From NCBI GenBank assembly GCA_902363375.1, contig CABIZX010000001.1:744001-808000 (forward strand): 64,000 nt of DNA, written 5' to 3'. Origin of the DNA: Clostridiaceae bacterium. Its GTDB lineage: Bacteria > Bacillota > Clostridia > Clostridiales > Clostridiaceae. Both the position numbers and the translations under genes were made by a program. Under the pieces are notes generated by a model. That model had not been told where the DNA came from, did no database searches, and worked only from the letters and a program-made list of their open reading frames with translations. Each line of letters begins with the position of its first letter. Positions within the stretch are counted from its first letter, which is position 1. Shown in pieces: positions 16,536-26,445 of the stretch.

Positions 16536-17717
16536 ATGAAAATATTATGGATTAGTTGCTTGGCTTGGCTTGAAAATGGAGAATATAGATTACCAGTTAA
16601 TGGGCCAGGAGCAGTGTCTGGATCTATTTTTCAGCAAAGCATAATCGAAGGTGTGGAAAATCATGGGGCTAAAGTTGAGATATTGAATGACTATCCAGTT
16701 GCCAATAAAAGGTGTGTTAAAGGAGCTAAATGGTCTCATAATTGTGAAAGTCTAGACAAGACTGTTTCTACAATAAACATTCCATTGATTTCTATGATAG
16801 TGAAATCTATTAGTATATTTTTAAATATATTTAAAAAACAAAAAGGAATGGATTACAGCATAGCTATAGCATATTTGATACATACTCCTTATTTAATTGG
16901 CCTATGGATAGCAAAAAAGATAAAAAGAGATATTAAGACTGTATTAATATGTCCTGATTTACCAGGATATATGGATATGTCACTCAAAGAAAAACCGATA
17001 AAAAAACTATTTAAGAAGATAGATTATATGATTATTAATAAGTTGATGAATAGTATAGATGCTTTTGTGTTATTTTCTGATTCTATGAAAGAGAGGTTAC
17101 CAATAGGAAATAAGCCATCCATTGTTATAGAAGGGGTTTATTCGCCATTTGATATAGATTTAACAAAAGCTGAAAAGAAACGTGCAATAATGCATGCAGG
17201 CACACTTCATAGAAATATAGGTATAGAAAATATAATTGAAGCTTTCAAATTAATTAGTGATAAAGAATTAGAATTATGGATTTTTGGAGATGGTGACTTA
17301 GGTGATTATATACGTAAAGCTTCTCAAATAGATAAAAGAATTAAGTTCTTTGGTTTTGTTTCAAGACAAGAACTTTTTGAATATGAGAAGCGAGCAATGT
17401 TACTTATCAATACACGAAATCCTAATGATGAATATACTAAATATTCATTTCCATCAAAAACTTTTGAATATATGGCATCAGGAACTCCTTTTTTGACTAC
17501 TAAACTTCAAGGAATTCCAGAAGAATATTATAAATATTTATATACAATTGAAAGTAATGAGCCGAGTGTAATTGCGAAAAATATTAAAAAGATATTTGAA
17601 ATATCAAATGAGGAAAATGAATGTTTTGGATTGAATGCGAGAGAATTTGTTCTTACAAACAAGAACAAAATAGTTCAATCTGATAAATTATATAAATTTC
17701 TTAAATCTTTATTATAG
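16536..17717 (+). CDS. GT4 family glycosyltransferase
   Basis: The 393-residue protein has the two Rossmann-like domains of GT-B enzymes. Residues 215-240 (RAIMHAGTLHRNIGIENIIEAF) match the start of the C-terminal donor domain, followed by LWIFGDGDLGDYI and FFGFVSRQELFEYEKRAMLLINTR. The E-x7-E-like signature is in YSFPSKTFEYMASGTPFLTT. It starts 12 bases after the preceding gene, with AAGGGAG as ribosome site, so it is translated from the same message. Acceptor and donor are not known. Confidence 0.88.
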   Translation: MKILWISCLAWLENGEYRLPVNGPGAVSGSIFQQSIIEGVENHGAKVEILNDYPVANKRCVKGAKWSHNCESLDKTVSTINIPLISMIVKSISIFLNIFKKQKGMDYSIAIAYLIHTPYLIGLWIAKKIKRDIKTVLICPDLPGYMDMSLKEKPIKKLFKKIDYMIINKLMNSIDAFVLFSDSMKERLPIGNKPSIVIEGVYSPFDIDLTKAEKKRAIMHAGTLHRNIGIENIIEAFKLISDKELELWIFGDGDLGDYIRKASQIDKRIKFFGFVSRQELFEYEKRAMLLINTRNPNDEYTKYSFPSKTFEYMASGTPFLTTKLQGIPEEYYKYLYTIESNEPSVIAKNIKKIFEISNEENECFGLNAREFVLTNKNKIVQSDKLYKFLKSLL

Positions 17718-17791
17718 ACAAAAACATGTAATGGTTACATAGAAGATAATTATGTAAAAAATATTTAAATTTTAAAAAAGGAGTATATAGT

Positions 17792-18835
17792 ATGTTTAAA
17801 AATAAAACCTTACTTATAACAGGAGGTACTGGTTCCTTTGGAAATGCAGTGCTAAAGAGATTTTTAAATACAGATATCAAAGAAATTCGTATTTTCTCAA
17901 GAGATGAGAAAAAGCAAGATGATATGAGAAAACTATATAAAAACGATAAGATAAAGTTTTATATAGGTGATGTTAGAGATTTAGCTAGCATTAAAAATGC
18001 TATGCATGGGGTTGATTATGTATTTCATGCAGCAGCATTAAAGCAAGTTCCATCATGTGAGTTTTTTCCAATAGAAGCGGTTAAAACAAATGTTATTGGA
18101 ACGGATAATGTGCTTACAGCTTCAATAGAATATGGAGTTAAGAAGGTAATTTGCCTTTCAACAGATAAGGCTGCATATCCTATTAATGCTATGGGAATAT
18201 CAAAAGCTATGATGGAGAAGGTATTTGTAGCTAAGTCAAATACGGTATCACCAGATAAAACAACTATTTGCGGTACTAGATATGGAAATGTTATGGCTTC
18301 AAGAGGTTCGGTTATTCCTCTATTTGTAGATCAAATAAAGAATGGACAACCACTAACGGTAACTAATCCAGAGATGACAAGATTTTTAATGAGTTTAGAT
18401 GAAGCGGTAGAGCTTGTGGTGTTTGCATTCCAAAATGCTGAGACAGGAGATATCATGGTTCAAAAATCTCCTGCAAGCACAGTAAGGGATTTAGCTCAAG
18501 CAATCAAAGAATTATTTGATGTAGATAATGAGATTAAAATCATAGGTACTCGTCATGGTGAAAAACTATATGAAACACTTCTAACTAAAGAAGAGTATAT
18601 GCATGCAGTTGATATGGGAGGATTCTTCAGAGTACCTGCGGATAAGAGAGATTTAAACTATGATAAGTATTTCGTAGAAGGCAATGAAAAGCTGTCTACT
18701 GAAGATGAGTATAACTCACATAACACTGAAATTTTAACTGTAGAGCAAATTAAAGAAAAGCTACTACAGCTTGATTATATAAGAGAAGAACTTGCAATGT
18801 GGCATAGCTTCAGGGAAGCCGCAGTAACTAAATAG
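17792..18835 (+). CDS. capE: UDP-GlcNAc 4,6-dehydratase/5-epimerase CapE
   Basis: This 347-residue extended SDR has the NAD(P) motif TGGTGSFG at 10-17, RIFSRDEKKQ, FHAAALKQVPSCEFFP and a catalytic SMK-type region (STDKAAYPINAMGISKAMMEK). CapE-type enzymes convert UDP-GlcNAc to a UDP-4-keto-6-deoxy-L-hexosamine. CapF and CapG homologues follow immediately in order, giving the complete three-enzyme route to UDP-N-acetyl-L-fucosamine known from Staphylococcus aureus serotype 5 and 8 capsules. The set as a whole makes the assignment firm. Confidence 0.93.
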   Translation: MFKNKTLLITGGTGSFGNAVLKRFLNTDIKEIRIFSRDEKKQDDMRKLYKNDKIKFYIGDVRDLASIKNAMHGVDYVFHAAALKQVPSCEFFPIEAVKTNVIGTDNVLTASIEYGVKKVICLSTDKAAYPINAMGISKAMMEKVFVAKSNTVSPDKTTICGTRYGNVMASRGSVIPLFVDQIKNGQPLTVTNPEMTRFLMSLDEAVELVVFAFQNAETGDIMVQKSPASTVRDLAQAIKELFDVDNEIKIIGTRHGEKLYETLLTKEEYMHAVDMGGFFRVPADKRDLNYDKYFVEGNEKLSTEDEYNSHNTEILTVEQIKEKLLQLDYIREELAMWHSFREAAVTK

Positions 18836-18860
18836 TAGCTGTAAGAGAGGAATTATAAAA

Positions 18861-20033
18861 ATGAAAAAGGTATTGATTACAGGAGCAAAGGGGTTTATAG
18901 GCAAAAACTTAGTAGCCACATTAAAATTAATTAAGGATATTGATGTTAAAACTTTTGATATAGAAGATAATGATGAAACATTAGAGACTTACTTAAAAGA
19001 AGTAGATTTTATATTTCATTTAGCAGGAATAAATAGGCCTAAAAGTGATGAAGAATTTACCGTTGGCAATGTTGGCTTAACACAAAAAATTATCAATAAA
19101 TTAGAAGAGTTAAATAAAAACACACCAATATTAATTACATCATCTATACAGGCAGAATTAAATAATGCTTATGGAATAAGTAAAAAACAAGCTGAAGAAA
19201 GTCTTATTGAATATAGCAAGAAAAATTCAGCTAAAACGTATATCTTTAGATTACCAAATGTATTTGGTAAATGGTGCAGACCTAATTACAACTCAGTAGT
19301 AGCAACATTTTGTAGTAACATAGCTAATAGCCTTGAAATAACTATAAATGATGAAAGCAAAGAATTGGAATTAGTTTACATTGATGATGTTGTTAAAGAA
19401 TTTATTTCTGCTATGGAAGCTTATGTAGAGGCAAATGAAGAAGTAGAAGAATCTTTAGAAGAAATTGCTGCAGCAAAAGAATTGGATATATTAAATCAAT
19501 GTTATTACAAAATACCAGTAAGTTTTAAAGTTACGTTAGGAGAGATTGCAAGAAAAATATATGGGTTTAAAGAAAGTAGAAAGAATCTAATGGTTCCTAA
19601 CTTAGAAGATGATTTTACTAAAAATTTATATAGTACTTATTTAAGTTATCTTCCAGTTGATAAATTCAGTTATCCTTTAAAAATGAATGTAGACCAAAGA
19701 GGTTCTTTTACTGAATTTTTAAAGAGTTCAGATAGAGGACAAGTTTCAATAAATATATCTAAACCAGGAATAACAAAAGGTAATCACTGGCACCATACTA
19801 AAAATGAAAAGTTTTTAGTTGTAAGTGGTCAAGGAGTTATTCAATTTAGAAAAATAGATAGTGAAGAAATTATAGAGTATAAAGTAAGTGGAGAGAAACT
19901 TGAAGTTGTAGATATTCCGGTTGGATATACACATAACATTATAAATACTGGTGAAACAGATATGGTAACTGTTATGTGGGTTAATGAAATATTTAATCCA
20001 GAAAAACCAGATACTTATTTCTTGGAGGTTTAA
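18861..20033 (+). CDS. capF: UDP-2-acetamido-2,6-dideoxy-L-hexose reductase CapF
   Basis: The 390-residue protein has an N-terminal SDR domain (TGAKGFIGKNL near residue 7; YGISKKQAEE near 107) and a C-terminal cupin from about residue 270 (DQRGSFTEF, GNHWHHTKNEKFLVVSGQG, PVGYTHNIINTG) with metal-binding histidines. This two-domain layout is specific to CapF, which reduces the CapE product to UDP-6-deoxy-L-talose-type HexNAc. The acidic stretch ANEEVEESLEEIAA near 193-206 looks like an insertion in the SDR domain. It lies 25 bases after capE and 3 bases before capG. Confidence 0.94.
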   Translation: MKKVLITGAKGFIGKNLVATLKLIKDIDVKTFDIEDNDETLETYLKEVDFIFHLAGINRPKSDEEFTVGNVGLTQKIINKLEELNKNTPILITSSIQAELNNAYGISKKQAEESLIEYSKKNSAKTYIFRLPNVFGKWCRPNYNSVVATFCSNIANSLEITINDESKELELVYIDDVVKEFISAMEAYVEANEEVEESLEEIAAAKELDILNQCYYKIPVSFKVTLGEIARKIYGFKESRKNLMVPNLEDDFTKNLYSTYLSYLPVDKFSYPLKMNVDQRGSFTEFLKSSDRGQVSINISKPGITKGNHWHHTKNEKFLVVSGQGVIQFRKIDSEEIIEYKVSGEKLEVVDIPVGYTHNIINTGETDMVTVMWVNEIFNPEKPDTYFLEV

Positions 20034-20036
20034 TAA

Positions 20037-21167
20037 ATGAAGAAATTAAAAGTGATGACAGTAGTAGGCACAAGACCAGAGATAATTAGACTAGCTGCTG
20101 TTATAAATAAATTAGAAGAATCAGAAGCTATTGAACATATATTAGTTCACACTGGTCAGAATTATGATTATGAACTAAATGAAGTTTTCTTTAATGATTT
20201 TAAATTAAGAAAACCAGATTATTTTTTAAATGCAGCTACTGGAACAGCAGTAGAAACAATAGGAAATATTTTAGTTAAGATAGATCCTATAATGGAAGAA
20301 GTAAATCCAGATGCATTCCTAGTACTTGGAGATACAAATAGTTGTCTTACGGCTATAGCAGCTAAAAGAAGACATATACCTATATTCCATATGGAAGCTG
20401 GGAATAGATGTTTTGATCAAAGAGTACCAGAAGAAACAAATAGAAAGATAGTAGATCATACTTCGGATGTAAATTTAACTTACAGCGATATAGCTCGAGA
20501 GTATTTGTTGAGAGAAGGATTACCGGCTGATAGAATAATAAAAACAGGAAGCCCTATGTTTGAAGTACTTAACTCAAGAAAAGAAGATATAGAAAAATCA
20601 GATGTATTAGAAAGATTAAATTTAAAAGAAGGACAATACTTTGTAGTATCTGCACATAGAGAAGAAAATATAAGTTCAGAAGTAAACTTCTTAAACTTAG
20701 TTGAGAGTTTAAATGCTGTGGCTGAAAAATATAATATGCCTGTGATAGTAAGTACTCACCCAAGAACTAGAAAGATGATAGAAGCAAAAGGTATAGAGTT
20801 TAATACTTTAATATCACTTATGAAACCACTTGGATTTAATGATTATGTAAAGCTTCAAACCAAGGCTAAAGCAGTATTAAGTGATAGTGGAACTATAAGT
20901 GAAGAATCTTCAATTTTAGGATTTAGAGCACTTAATATAAGACAGGCTCATGAAAGGCCAGAAGCAATTGAAGAAGCAGTAGTTATGATGGTGGGACTTG
21001 AGAAGGAGAGAATACTTCAGGGGTTAGAAGTACTTGAGACACAGGAAGTAGGAACTTTAAGAAGAGTAGCGGATTATAGTATGCCTAATGTATCAGACAA
21101 AGTATTAAGAATAATATTGTCTTATACGGATTATGTTAATAGAGTGGTTTGGGGGAAACTTAATTAA
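20037..21167 (+). CDS. capG: UDP-2-epimerase CapG, forming UDP-L-FucNAc
   Basis: The 376-residue protein belongs to the non-hydrolysing UDP-HexNAc 2-epimerases: VVGTRPEIIRLA at the N-terminus, HTGQNYDYELN, VLGDTNSCLTAIAAKRRHIPIFHMEAGNRC, VSAHREENI and SDSGTISEESS. HMEAGNRCFDQRVPEETNR is typical of the CapG/FnlC branch rather than WecB. It catalyses the last step to UDP-N-acetyl-L-fucosamine. It is distinct in sequence from the WecB-like enzyme at 27863, so two different epimerases serve this locus. The stop overlaps the start of the polymerase gene. Confidence 0.93.
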   Translation: MKKLKVMTVVGTRPEIIRLAAVINKLEESEAIEHILVHTGQNYDYELNEVFFNDFKLRKPDYFLNAATGTAVETIGNILVKIDPIMEEVNPDAFLVLGDTNSCLTAIAAKRRHIPIFHMEAGNRCFDQRVPEETNRKIVDHTSDVNLTYSDIAREYLLREGLPADRIIKTGSPMFEVLNSRKEDIEKSDVLERLNLKEGQYFVVSAHREENISSEVNFLNLVESLNAVAEKYNMPVIVSTHPRTRKMIEAKGIEFNTLISLMKPLGFNDYVKLQTKAKAVLSDSGTISEESSILGFRALNIRQAHERPEAIEEAVVMMVGLEKERILQGLEVLETQEVGTLRRVADYSMPNVSDKVLRIILSYTDYVNRVVWGKLN

Positions 21168-22246
21168 TGACAGTATATATATGTGTAAATATAGTTGTAA
21201 TTATTCTTTCGGTATTTTTTTTTGGTATATTAAAATCAAAGAAAAGTATAGATACTGATAATCATAATATTTATGAAAATAAAGTTAGTAGGATTTTTAA
21301 TACAATAACCTTTTTATTATTGTTAGTTATTTCAGGTTTTAGAGGCGATTTTACCTCAGATTATAATAGTTATTCAACTTATTTTAAATATATTAATACG
21401 CTAAGTTTTAGAGAAATTTTTACAATGAAGTTTTATGAAGAAAAAGGATATATAGTATTAAATAAAATCATTGGAGTTTTTACTAATAATTCAGTATATT
21501 TTATGCTAATTATATCAATTATTATATTAGTATTATTTTATAGAGAGTTTAAAAGAGAATCCTCATATATTTGGTTTAGTATATTATTATTTATAAACAT
21601 TGGTGCATATTATGTATCTTTTAATATAACAAGGCAGATATTGTCAGCAGCTATTGTTTTTTCTGGGTCAAAATTTTTATATGATAGAAAATTTATTAAG
21701 TATTTGCTAATTGTTATAATAGCTTCCTTAATTCATAGAACGTCTTTAATAATGATTCCCTTTTACTTTATTTTAAATTATAGGTTTAAAATGAAATATG
21801 TTTTCTTTACTTTCTTAATTATATTAGGATTAAATATTTATATGGATAAAGTTATATTATTAGTACAAAAATTTTATTATGCTGGATACACCTATGGTAT
21901 GACAGGTGGAAATATTACAAGTGTAGTAGTTCCAATAGCATTATTTATATTTTTATTAGTACACATTAGATTAATTGATACAAATAATAAGAGGAATAAT
22001 ATTTTAGTGAACTCACTTATATTTTATGTGTTTTTTTGCATATTAGGATTAAGAACACAGATGATTCAACGTTTTGCAGAATTTTTTAGTCCATATGTTT
22101 TGATACTAATACCTAATATAGTATCAAAAGTTAAAGATAAACATTTGAAAACTGTATACTTTTCTGTAATTATATTTTTACTCGTATTGTATAATTATGT
22201 AACTTTAAGTGGCACAGGATATGACCCATATTATTTTATTTGGTAA
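21167..22246 (+). CDS. EpsG/Wzy-like polysaccharide polymerase
   Basis: This 359-residue protein has about ten membrane segments and begins at an ATG that overlaps the capG stop. The segment SGFRGDFTSDYNSYSTYF after the second helix matches the first external loop of EpsG-type polymerases (RxG.G.DY.xY), and the central GAYYVSFNITRQILSAAIV matches the NxxRQ motif of the same group. It would join lipid-linked repeat units outside the membrane. It is the only polymerase candidate in the window. Confidence 0.85.
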   Translation: MTVYICVNIVVIILSVFFFGILKSKKSIDTDNHNIYENKVSRIFNTITFLLLLVISGFRGDFTSDYNSYSTYFKYINTLSFREIFTMKFYEEKGYIVLNKIIGVFTNNSVYFMLIISIIILVLFYREFKRESSYIWFSILLFINIGAYYVSFNITRQILSAAIVFSGSKFLYDRKFIKYLLIVIIASLIHRTSLIMIPFYFILNYRFKMKYVFFTFLIILGLNIYMDKVILLVQKFYYAGYTYGMTGGNITSVVVPIALFIFLLVHIRLIDTNNKRNNILVNSLIFYVFFCILGLRTQMIQRFAEFFSPYVLILIPNIVSKVKDKHLKTVYFSVIIFLLVLYNYVTLSGTGYDPYYFIW

Positions 22247-22284
22247 ATAATGAATGAGTTTCAAGTTGAAGCTAAATTAAATGC

Positions 22285-22310
22285 TGTATTTTATTGAATA
22301 ATAAAATACA
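22285..22310. repeat. 11-bp perfect inverted repeat after the polymerase gene
   Basis: TGTATTTTATT at 22285-22295 and AATAAAATACA at 22300-22310 are perfect reverse complements with a 4-base loop. No T run follows, so termination would be weak; it may act as an RNA-stability or attenuation hairpin before the next gene. Confidence 0.45.
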
Positions 22311-22366
22311 TGAAGGAGCAAAAGTAGCCTTGGATATTTTTGATTGCTAATTGAGGAGATGAGTTA

Positions 22367-23326
22367 ATGATTAAGCCTATAAGTATTGTTATATGTACAT
22401 ATAATGGACAGGAATATCTATCAGAAGTAATAGAATCAATTTTAAAACAAGAAGGTTTTGATAAAATTGTTGAGAAATTGATAATAGTTGATAATGCTTC
22501 CATGGATAATACAAAAGATATAATATTAGACTATAAAAAATTAAACTCTATAATAGAGTATATTTATGAACCTGTACCAGGATTAAGTTATGCAAGAAAA
22601 CATGGTGCTTTTGTAAAGTCGGATTGGGTTGCATATTTAGATGATGATAATTTGATTATGCAAGGATGGTTAAAAGAAGCAAAAAAATATATAGAAGAAA
22701 ATCAAAACGTTGGGGTTTTTAACGGTGCAAGCGTTCCTATATTGAAATATGAAGCAACAGAAGAAGAAATTGCTATGTTAAAGGCAATATACCCTGGTTT
22801 AGCATGTACACATTTCAACATAGATGATTATAAATTAAATTTAAAACCTTCATTAAAAGATCCTTTTGGGGCTGGAATGGTATTAAGAACAAAGCAACTT
22901 AAAGAATTTCTTGATGAAGGATGGACTCAAAATGAAGGTAGAAAAGGAAATGAGTTAGGTTCAGGAGAAGATGGAGAAATAGCTTATTCTATAATAAAGA
23001 AAGGATATTCCTATGGATATAATAATAAAATGTTATTAAGACATATTATACCTAAAAAACGGTTGGATAAAAGCTATGTAACAAATTTGTCTAAGGGACT
23101 AGACATAGGATATTATAATTATATTTCAAATAAAGATAATTATGTTTATTATAGAATGCGTACTTTTTTAAAGTCATTATTTATTATAATGATATATCCT
23201 TTTCAAATAATAATGTTTAAGGACTTATCAAAACGTATAATGTTAAAAAATAATGTTATTTCTAGAATGCGATTGGTTAAACTTACATTGAGAGACTTAT
23301 TTATATTTAAAAATAATTTATTTTAG
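22367..23326 (+). CDS. GT2 family glycosyltransferase, with C-terminal membrane-associated tail
   Basis: The 319-residue product starts with SIVICTYNGQEYLSEVIESIL and has IIVDNASMDNT, GLSYARKHGA and the metal site VAYLDDDN, all GT2 features. The GSGEDGEIAYSIIKKGY segment near residue 205 carries the catalytic-base acidic residues. A hydrophobic segment near 270-287 (SLFIIMIYPFQIIMF) may anchor it to the membrane. The start ATG follows TGAGGAGATGA. It probably adds one residue of the repeat unit. Confidence 0.86.
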   Translation: MIKPISIVICTYNGQEYLSEVIESILKQEGFDKIVEKLIIVDNASMDNTKDIILDYKKLNSIIEYIYEPVPGLSYARKHGAFVKSDWVAYLDDDNLIMQGWLKEAKKYIEENQNVGVFNGASVPILKYEATEEEIAMLKAIYPGLACTHFNIDDYKLNLKPSLKDPFGAGMVLRTKQLKEFLDEGWTQNEGRKGNELGSGEDGEIAYSIIKKGYSYGYNNKMLLRHIIPKKRLDKSYVTNLSKGLDIGYYNYISNKDNYVYYRMRTFLKSLFIIMIYPFQIIMFKDLSKRIMLKNNVISRMRLVKLTLRDLFIFKNNLF

Positions 23327-23416
23327 AATAATATTAAGAATTTATTATAGGAGTAATGGTGTAAATTTTTATAATGTTTATTATAAGCTATATGTTTTAT
23401 TTAATGGAGGAAAGTT

Positions 23417-24145
23417 ATGATAATACCTAAAGTAATTCATTATTGTTGGTTTGGTAGAAATCCACTACCACCATCAGCTAAAAAGTGCATTGACAGTTGG
23501 AAAAAATATTGTCCAGACTATGAGATAATAGAATGGAATGAAGATAATTTTGATATTAATAGTAATAAATATGTAAAAGAAGCATATGAAGCTAAAAAAT
23601 ATGCTTTTGTAACTGATTATGTAAGATTATACGCTTTATATAATTATGGTGGAATTTACATGGATACAGACGTTGAAGTATTGAAGCCATTAGATGAATT
23701 TTTAGGAAATAAGGCTTTCTCAGGATTTGAGACTATAGATACTGTACCTACAGGCATAATGGCATGTGAAAAAGAACATGCCTTTTTTAAAGAACTTTTA
23801 TCATATTATATTTCAAGAAATTTTATAAAAGATGATGGTTCTTATGATCTAACAACAAATGTAACAACTATTACAAATCATTGTATACAAGCTGGGTTGA
23901 AGCTTAATAATACATTGCAAACAGTAGCTGGTTTTACCCTTTATCCCAAAAAGTATTTTTGCCCTAAAGATCATTTATCAGGCAATATACATATAACACC
24001 TGAGACCTATACAATTCATCATTTTGCAGGTTCATGGGTATCTAAGAAAGATAAAATTAAAAATAAAATAATTAGATTATTAGGAACTAAAATTACAGAA
24101 GTTATTGTTAAGTTTAAAAGACTTATAAAAGGAGGCGTAAAATGA
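23417..24145 (+). CDS. GT32-type glycosyltransferase (OCH1/capsular)
   Basis: The 242-residue protein starts IPKVIHYCWFGRNPLPPSAKKCIDSW and has EIIEWNEDNFD, AFVTDYVRLYALYNYGGIYMDTDVEVLKPLD with the DxD site, and the C-terminal HHFAGSW. This is the pattern of GT32 sugar transferases containing the DXD motif, common in capsule loci. The start follows GGAGGAAAG. Its 3' end overlaps the next start by 4 bases (ATGA), indicating translational coupling. Confidence 0.9.
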   Translation: MIIPKVIHYCWFGRNPLPPSAKKCIDSWKKYCPDYEIIEWNEDNFDINSNKYVKEAYEAKKYAFVTDYVRLYALYNYGGIYMDTDVEVLKPLDEFLGNKAFSGFETIDTVPTGIMACEKEHAFFKELLSYYISRNFIKDDGSYDLTTNVTTITNHCIQAGLKLNNTLQTVAGFTLYPKKYFCPKDHLSGNIHITPETYTIHHFAGSWVSKKDKIKNKIIRLLGTKITEVIVKFKRLIKGGVK

Positions 24146-26445
24146 AAAAGGTAGCTATTATGACATGGTATCACTACCCTAATTTTGGAACAGCTCTTCA
24201 AGTTACAGCTTCTTCTTATATAATAAAGAAGTTAGGTTATCAAGCAGATGTCATTCAATATATTCCAACTGATAATGTGATAAACTTACAAGATAACAAA
24301 AAAATTTCATACTATATAAAAAAGATTAATAAAAAATTTAACGGTGAAAAGAATAAAGAAATACTGGATGAAAAGCGAATAAGTGCTTTTGATAAGTTTT
24401 TGAAAAAACAGATTACATTAACTTCTGAGTGTAAAGTGAGTTCAGAGCTTTTTAAATTGAATGACCAGTATGATGCCTTTGTTTGTGGAAGTGATCAAAT
24501 ATGGGCACCATCTCTTTTTAACCCAAAATACTTCCTTGATTTCGTGAGAGACCAAAATAAAATGGTGGCTTATGCTCCAAGTATTGGACTATCACAAATA
24601 CAAGATGAGCATGTTAAAAATAGAATGAAAGAGAGCATTTCAAGGTTTAAGCATTTATCTATACGAGAAGAGCAAGGGGAAAAATTAATTAAGGAGATAT
24701 GTGATAAGGATGCAACACTTGTATTAGATCCGACATTACTGTTATCTGTAGATGAATGGGATGCTATGAGCACTGAAAGAAAAGAAGAAAGGCCGTATAT
24801 ATTATGCTATTTTCTAGGTAATAACAAAGAGAGTTGGGAACATGTAAAAAAGCTTTCAGAAAAAATTAAGATACCTGTAAAAATAATACCAGTATTTAAT
24901 GAAGATTTAAAGCGAGGTTTTGAGGTAGCTTATGGGGTAGGTCCAGCAGAATTTTTAAGTTTAATAGAAAATGCATCTTTTGTGTGTACAGATTCTTTCC
25001 ATGGCACTGTGTTTTCTATTAATTATCAAAAGCCGTTTTATACTTATGAGAGATTTTCTAGTAAAGATAGCAACAACCAAAATTCCAGAATATATAACAT
25101 ATTAAAATTAGCAGGATTAGAAGATAGAATTGTTAAAGGTGAAGATTCTATAAATGAAAATCCTTTAAAATGTGAATTTGAAGAAGCAAAAATAAGAATA
25201 CAAATTGCGAGAGAAAAATCTATTAATTATTTAAAAGAGGCATTGAGTAGTGCAACTTCCTCTATTGATAAAAAATCAGATATTGAAATTACTAATACTT
25301 GCTGTGGATGTGGAGTATGCTCTGCAGTTTGTGGTCATGGAGCTATTACTATTAAGAGAAATGAAGAAGGATTCTTATCATCATATACTAATGAAGACAA
25401 ATGTGTTCATTGTGGATTGTGTAAGAAAGTATGTCCGTATAATGGAGAAAGTAGCCAAGAGATTAATAAAGATGAACATAGTTTATATATGCTTTGTTCA
25501 AAAGACAAAGAGGTATTAAATACCTCATCCTCAGGTGGAGCAGCTTACGAAATTTCTAAGATGTTATGCAATAAAGGATATGATGTAGTAGGGTGCATAT
25601 ATGATAATGAAAAGGGAGAAGCAGTACATGAAATTGTTCCAGCAGGTGAAATAGAAAAGTTACATGTTTTCCAAGGATCAAAATATATTCAGAGTAATAC
25701 CTATGATGTATTTAAGGACGTAGTAAGTACATCACAGAAAGCTGTTGTAGTTGGCACACCCTGTCAAATATCAGGTATAGATAAATTATTAAGATTAAGG
25801 AATAAACGTGATAAATTTGTTTTAGTAGATTTGATTTGTCATGGTGTTCCTACCCAAAACTTATGGAATAAATACTTAAAAGAAGGTTCAGTTAAGTATG
25901 GATATGGATTAACTCCACATGTTGTATTCAGAGATAAAACCAAAGGATGGAGAGAGAAGCATATTAATGTTCAAGGAAATGGAAAATTATACGCTAGCCA
26001 TGATGAAAAAGATTTGTTCTATAGGTTCTTCCTATTAAGACATTGTAATATGCCAGCATGTTATGAATGTTCATATAGAACTACTTCAGCAGCAGATATT
26101 AGATTAGGCGATTATTGGGGACCAAGATATAAAAAGGTTAAAGATGGAGTATCTATGGTTATTGCTATGACTGCTACTGGTGAGCAAGTGATAGAAGAAC
26201 TAAAGAATGCTAATAAGATTGAAATTGAAAAGATGGATTGTGTTGAATATTGGACTGTACAGTATCCACAAAATCCAGTTAAACCTGTATTTTATAATGA
26301 ACTGTTAAATGAGCTAAAAGATGATTCATTATCATTACAAGAATCAGCTAATAAATATTGTACAAAATTTGAGTTTCATAAAAAAATACAAAAACCATAT
26401 TCAATGATGTGTGCAATATATAAGAAAGTGAGAGAGGTTAAGTGA
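24142..26445 (+). CDS. Fusion of polysaccharide pyruvyltransferase and FrhB-like iron-sulfur protein
   Basis: Residues 1 to about 370 match the CsaB-type polysaccharide pyruvyltransferase family (MTWYHYPNFGTALQ, FVCGSDQIWAP, VCTDSFHGTVFS), which transfers pyruvate from PEP to a sugar. Residues about 385-440 hold two 4Fe-4S ferredoxin motifs (CCGCGVCSAVC and CVHCGLCKKVCP). Residues about 445-767 match the coenzyme F420 hydrogenase beta-subunit (FrhB) family, with SSSGGAAYEISK, GTPCQISGI and LVDLICHGVP. In many surface-polysaccharide loci these are neighbouring genes; here they form one 767-residue chain. The electron-transfer role in sugar modification is not established. Confidence 0.88.
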   Translation: MKKVAIMTWYHYPNFGTALQVTASSYIIKKLGYQADVIQYIPTDNVINLQDNKKISYYIKKINKKFNGEKNKEILDEKRISAFDKFLKKQITLTSECKVSSELFKLNDQYDAFVCGSDQIWAPSLFNPKYFLDFVRDQNKMVAYAPSIGLSQIQDEHVKNRMKESISRFKHLSIREEQGEKLIKEICDKDATLVLDPTLLLSVDEWDAMSTERKEERPYILCYFLGNNKESWEHVKKLSEKIKIPVKIIPVFNEDLKRGFEVAYGVGPAEFLSLIENASFVCTDSFHGTVFSINYQKPFYTYERFSSKDSNNQNSRIYNILKLAGLEDRIVKGEDSINENPLKCEFEEAKIRIQIAREKSINYLKEALSSATSSIDKKSDIEITNTCCGCGVCSAVCGHGAITIKRNEEGFLSSYTNEDKCVHCGLCKKVCPYNGESSQEINKDEHSLYMLCSKDKEVLNTSSSGGAAYEISKMLCNKGYDVVGCIYDNEKGEAVHEIVPAGEIEKLHVFQGSKYIQSNTYDVFKDVVSTSQKAVVVGTPCQISGIDKLLRLRNKRDKFVLVDLICHGVPTQNLWNKYLKEGSVKYGYGLTPHVVFRDKTKGWREKHINVQGNGKLYASHDEKDLFYRFFLLRHCNMPACYECSYRTTSAADIRLGDYWGPRYKKVKDGVSMVIAMTATGEQVIEELKNANKIEIEKMDCVEYWTVQYPQNPVKPVFYNELLNELKDDSLSLQESANKYCTKFEFHKKIQKPYSMMCAIYKKVREVK

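Noticed and set aside
25250-25519. 89-residue open frame in the iron-sulfur region of the pyruvyltransferase fusion
   Set aside because: It is an out-of-frame shadow of the 767-residue gene and has no initiation signals.
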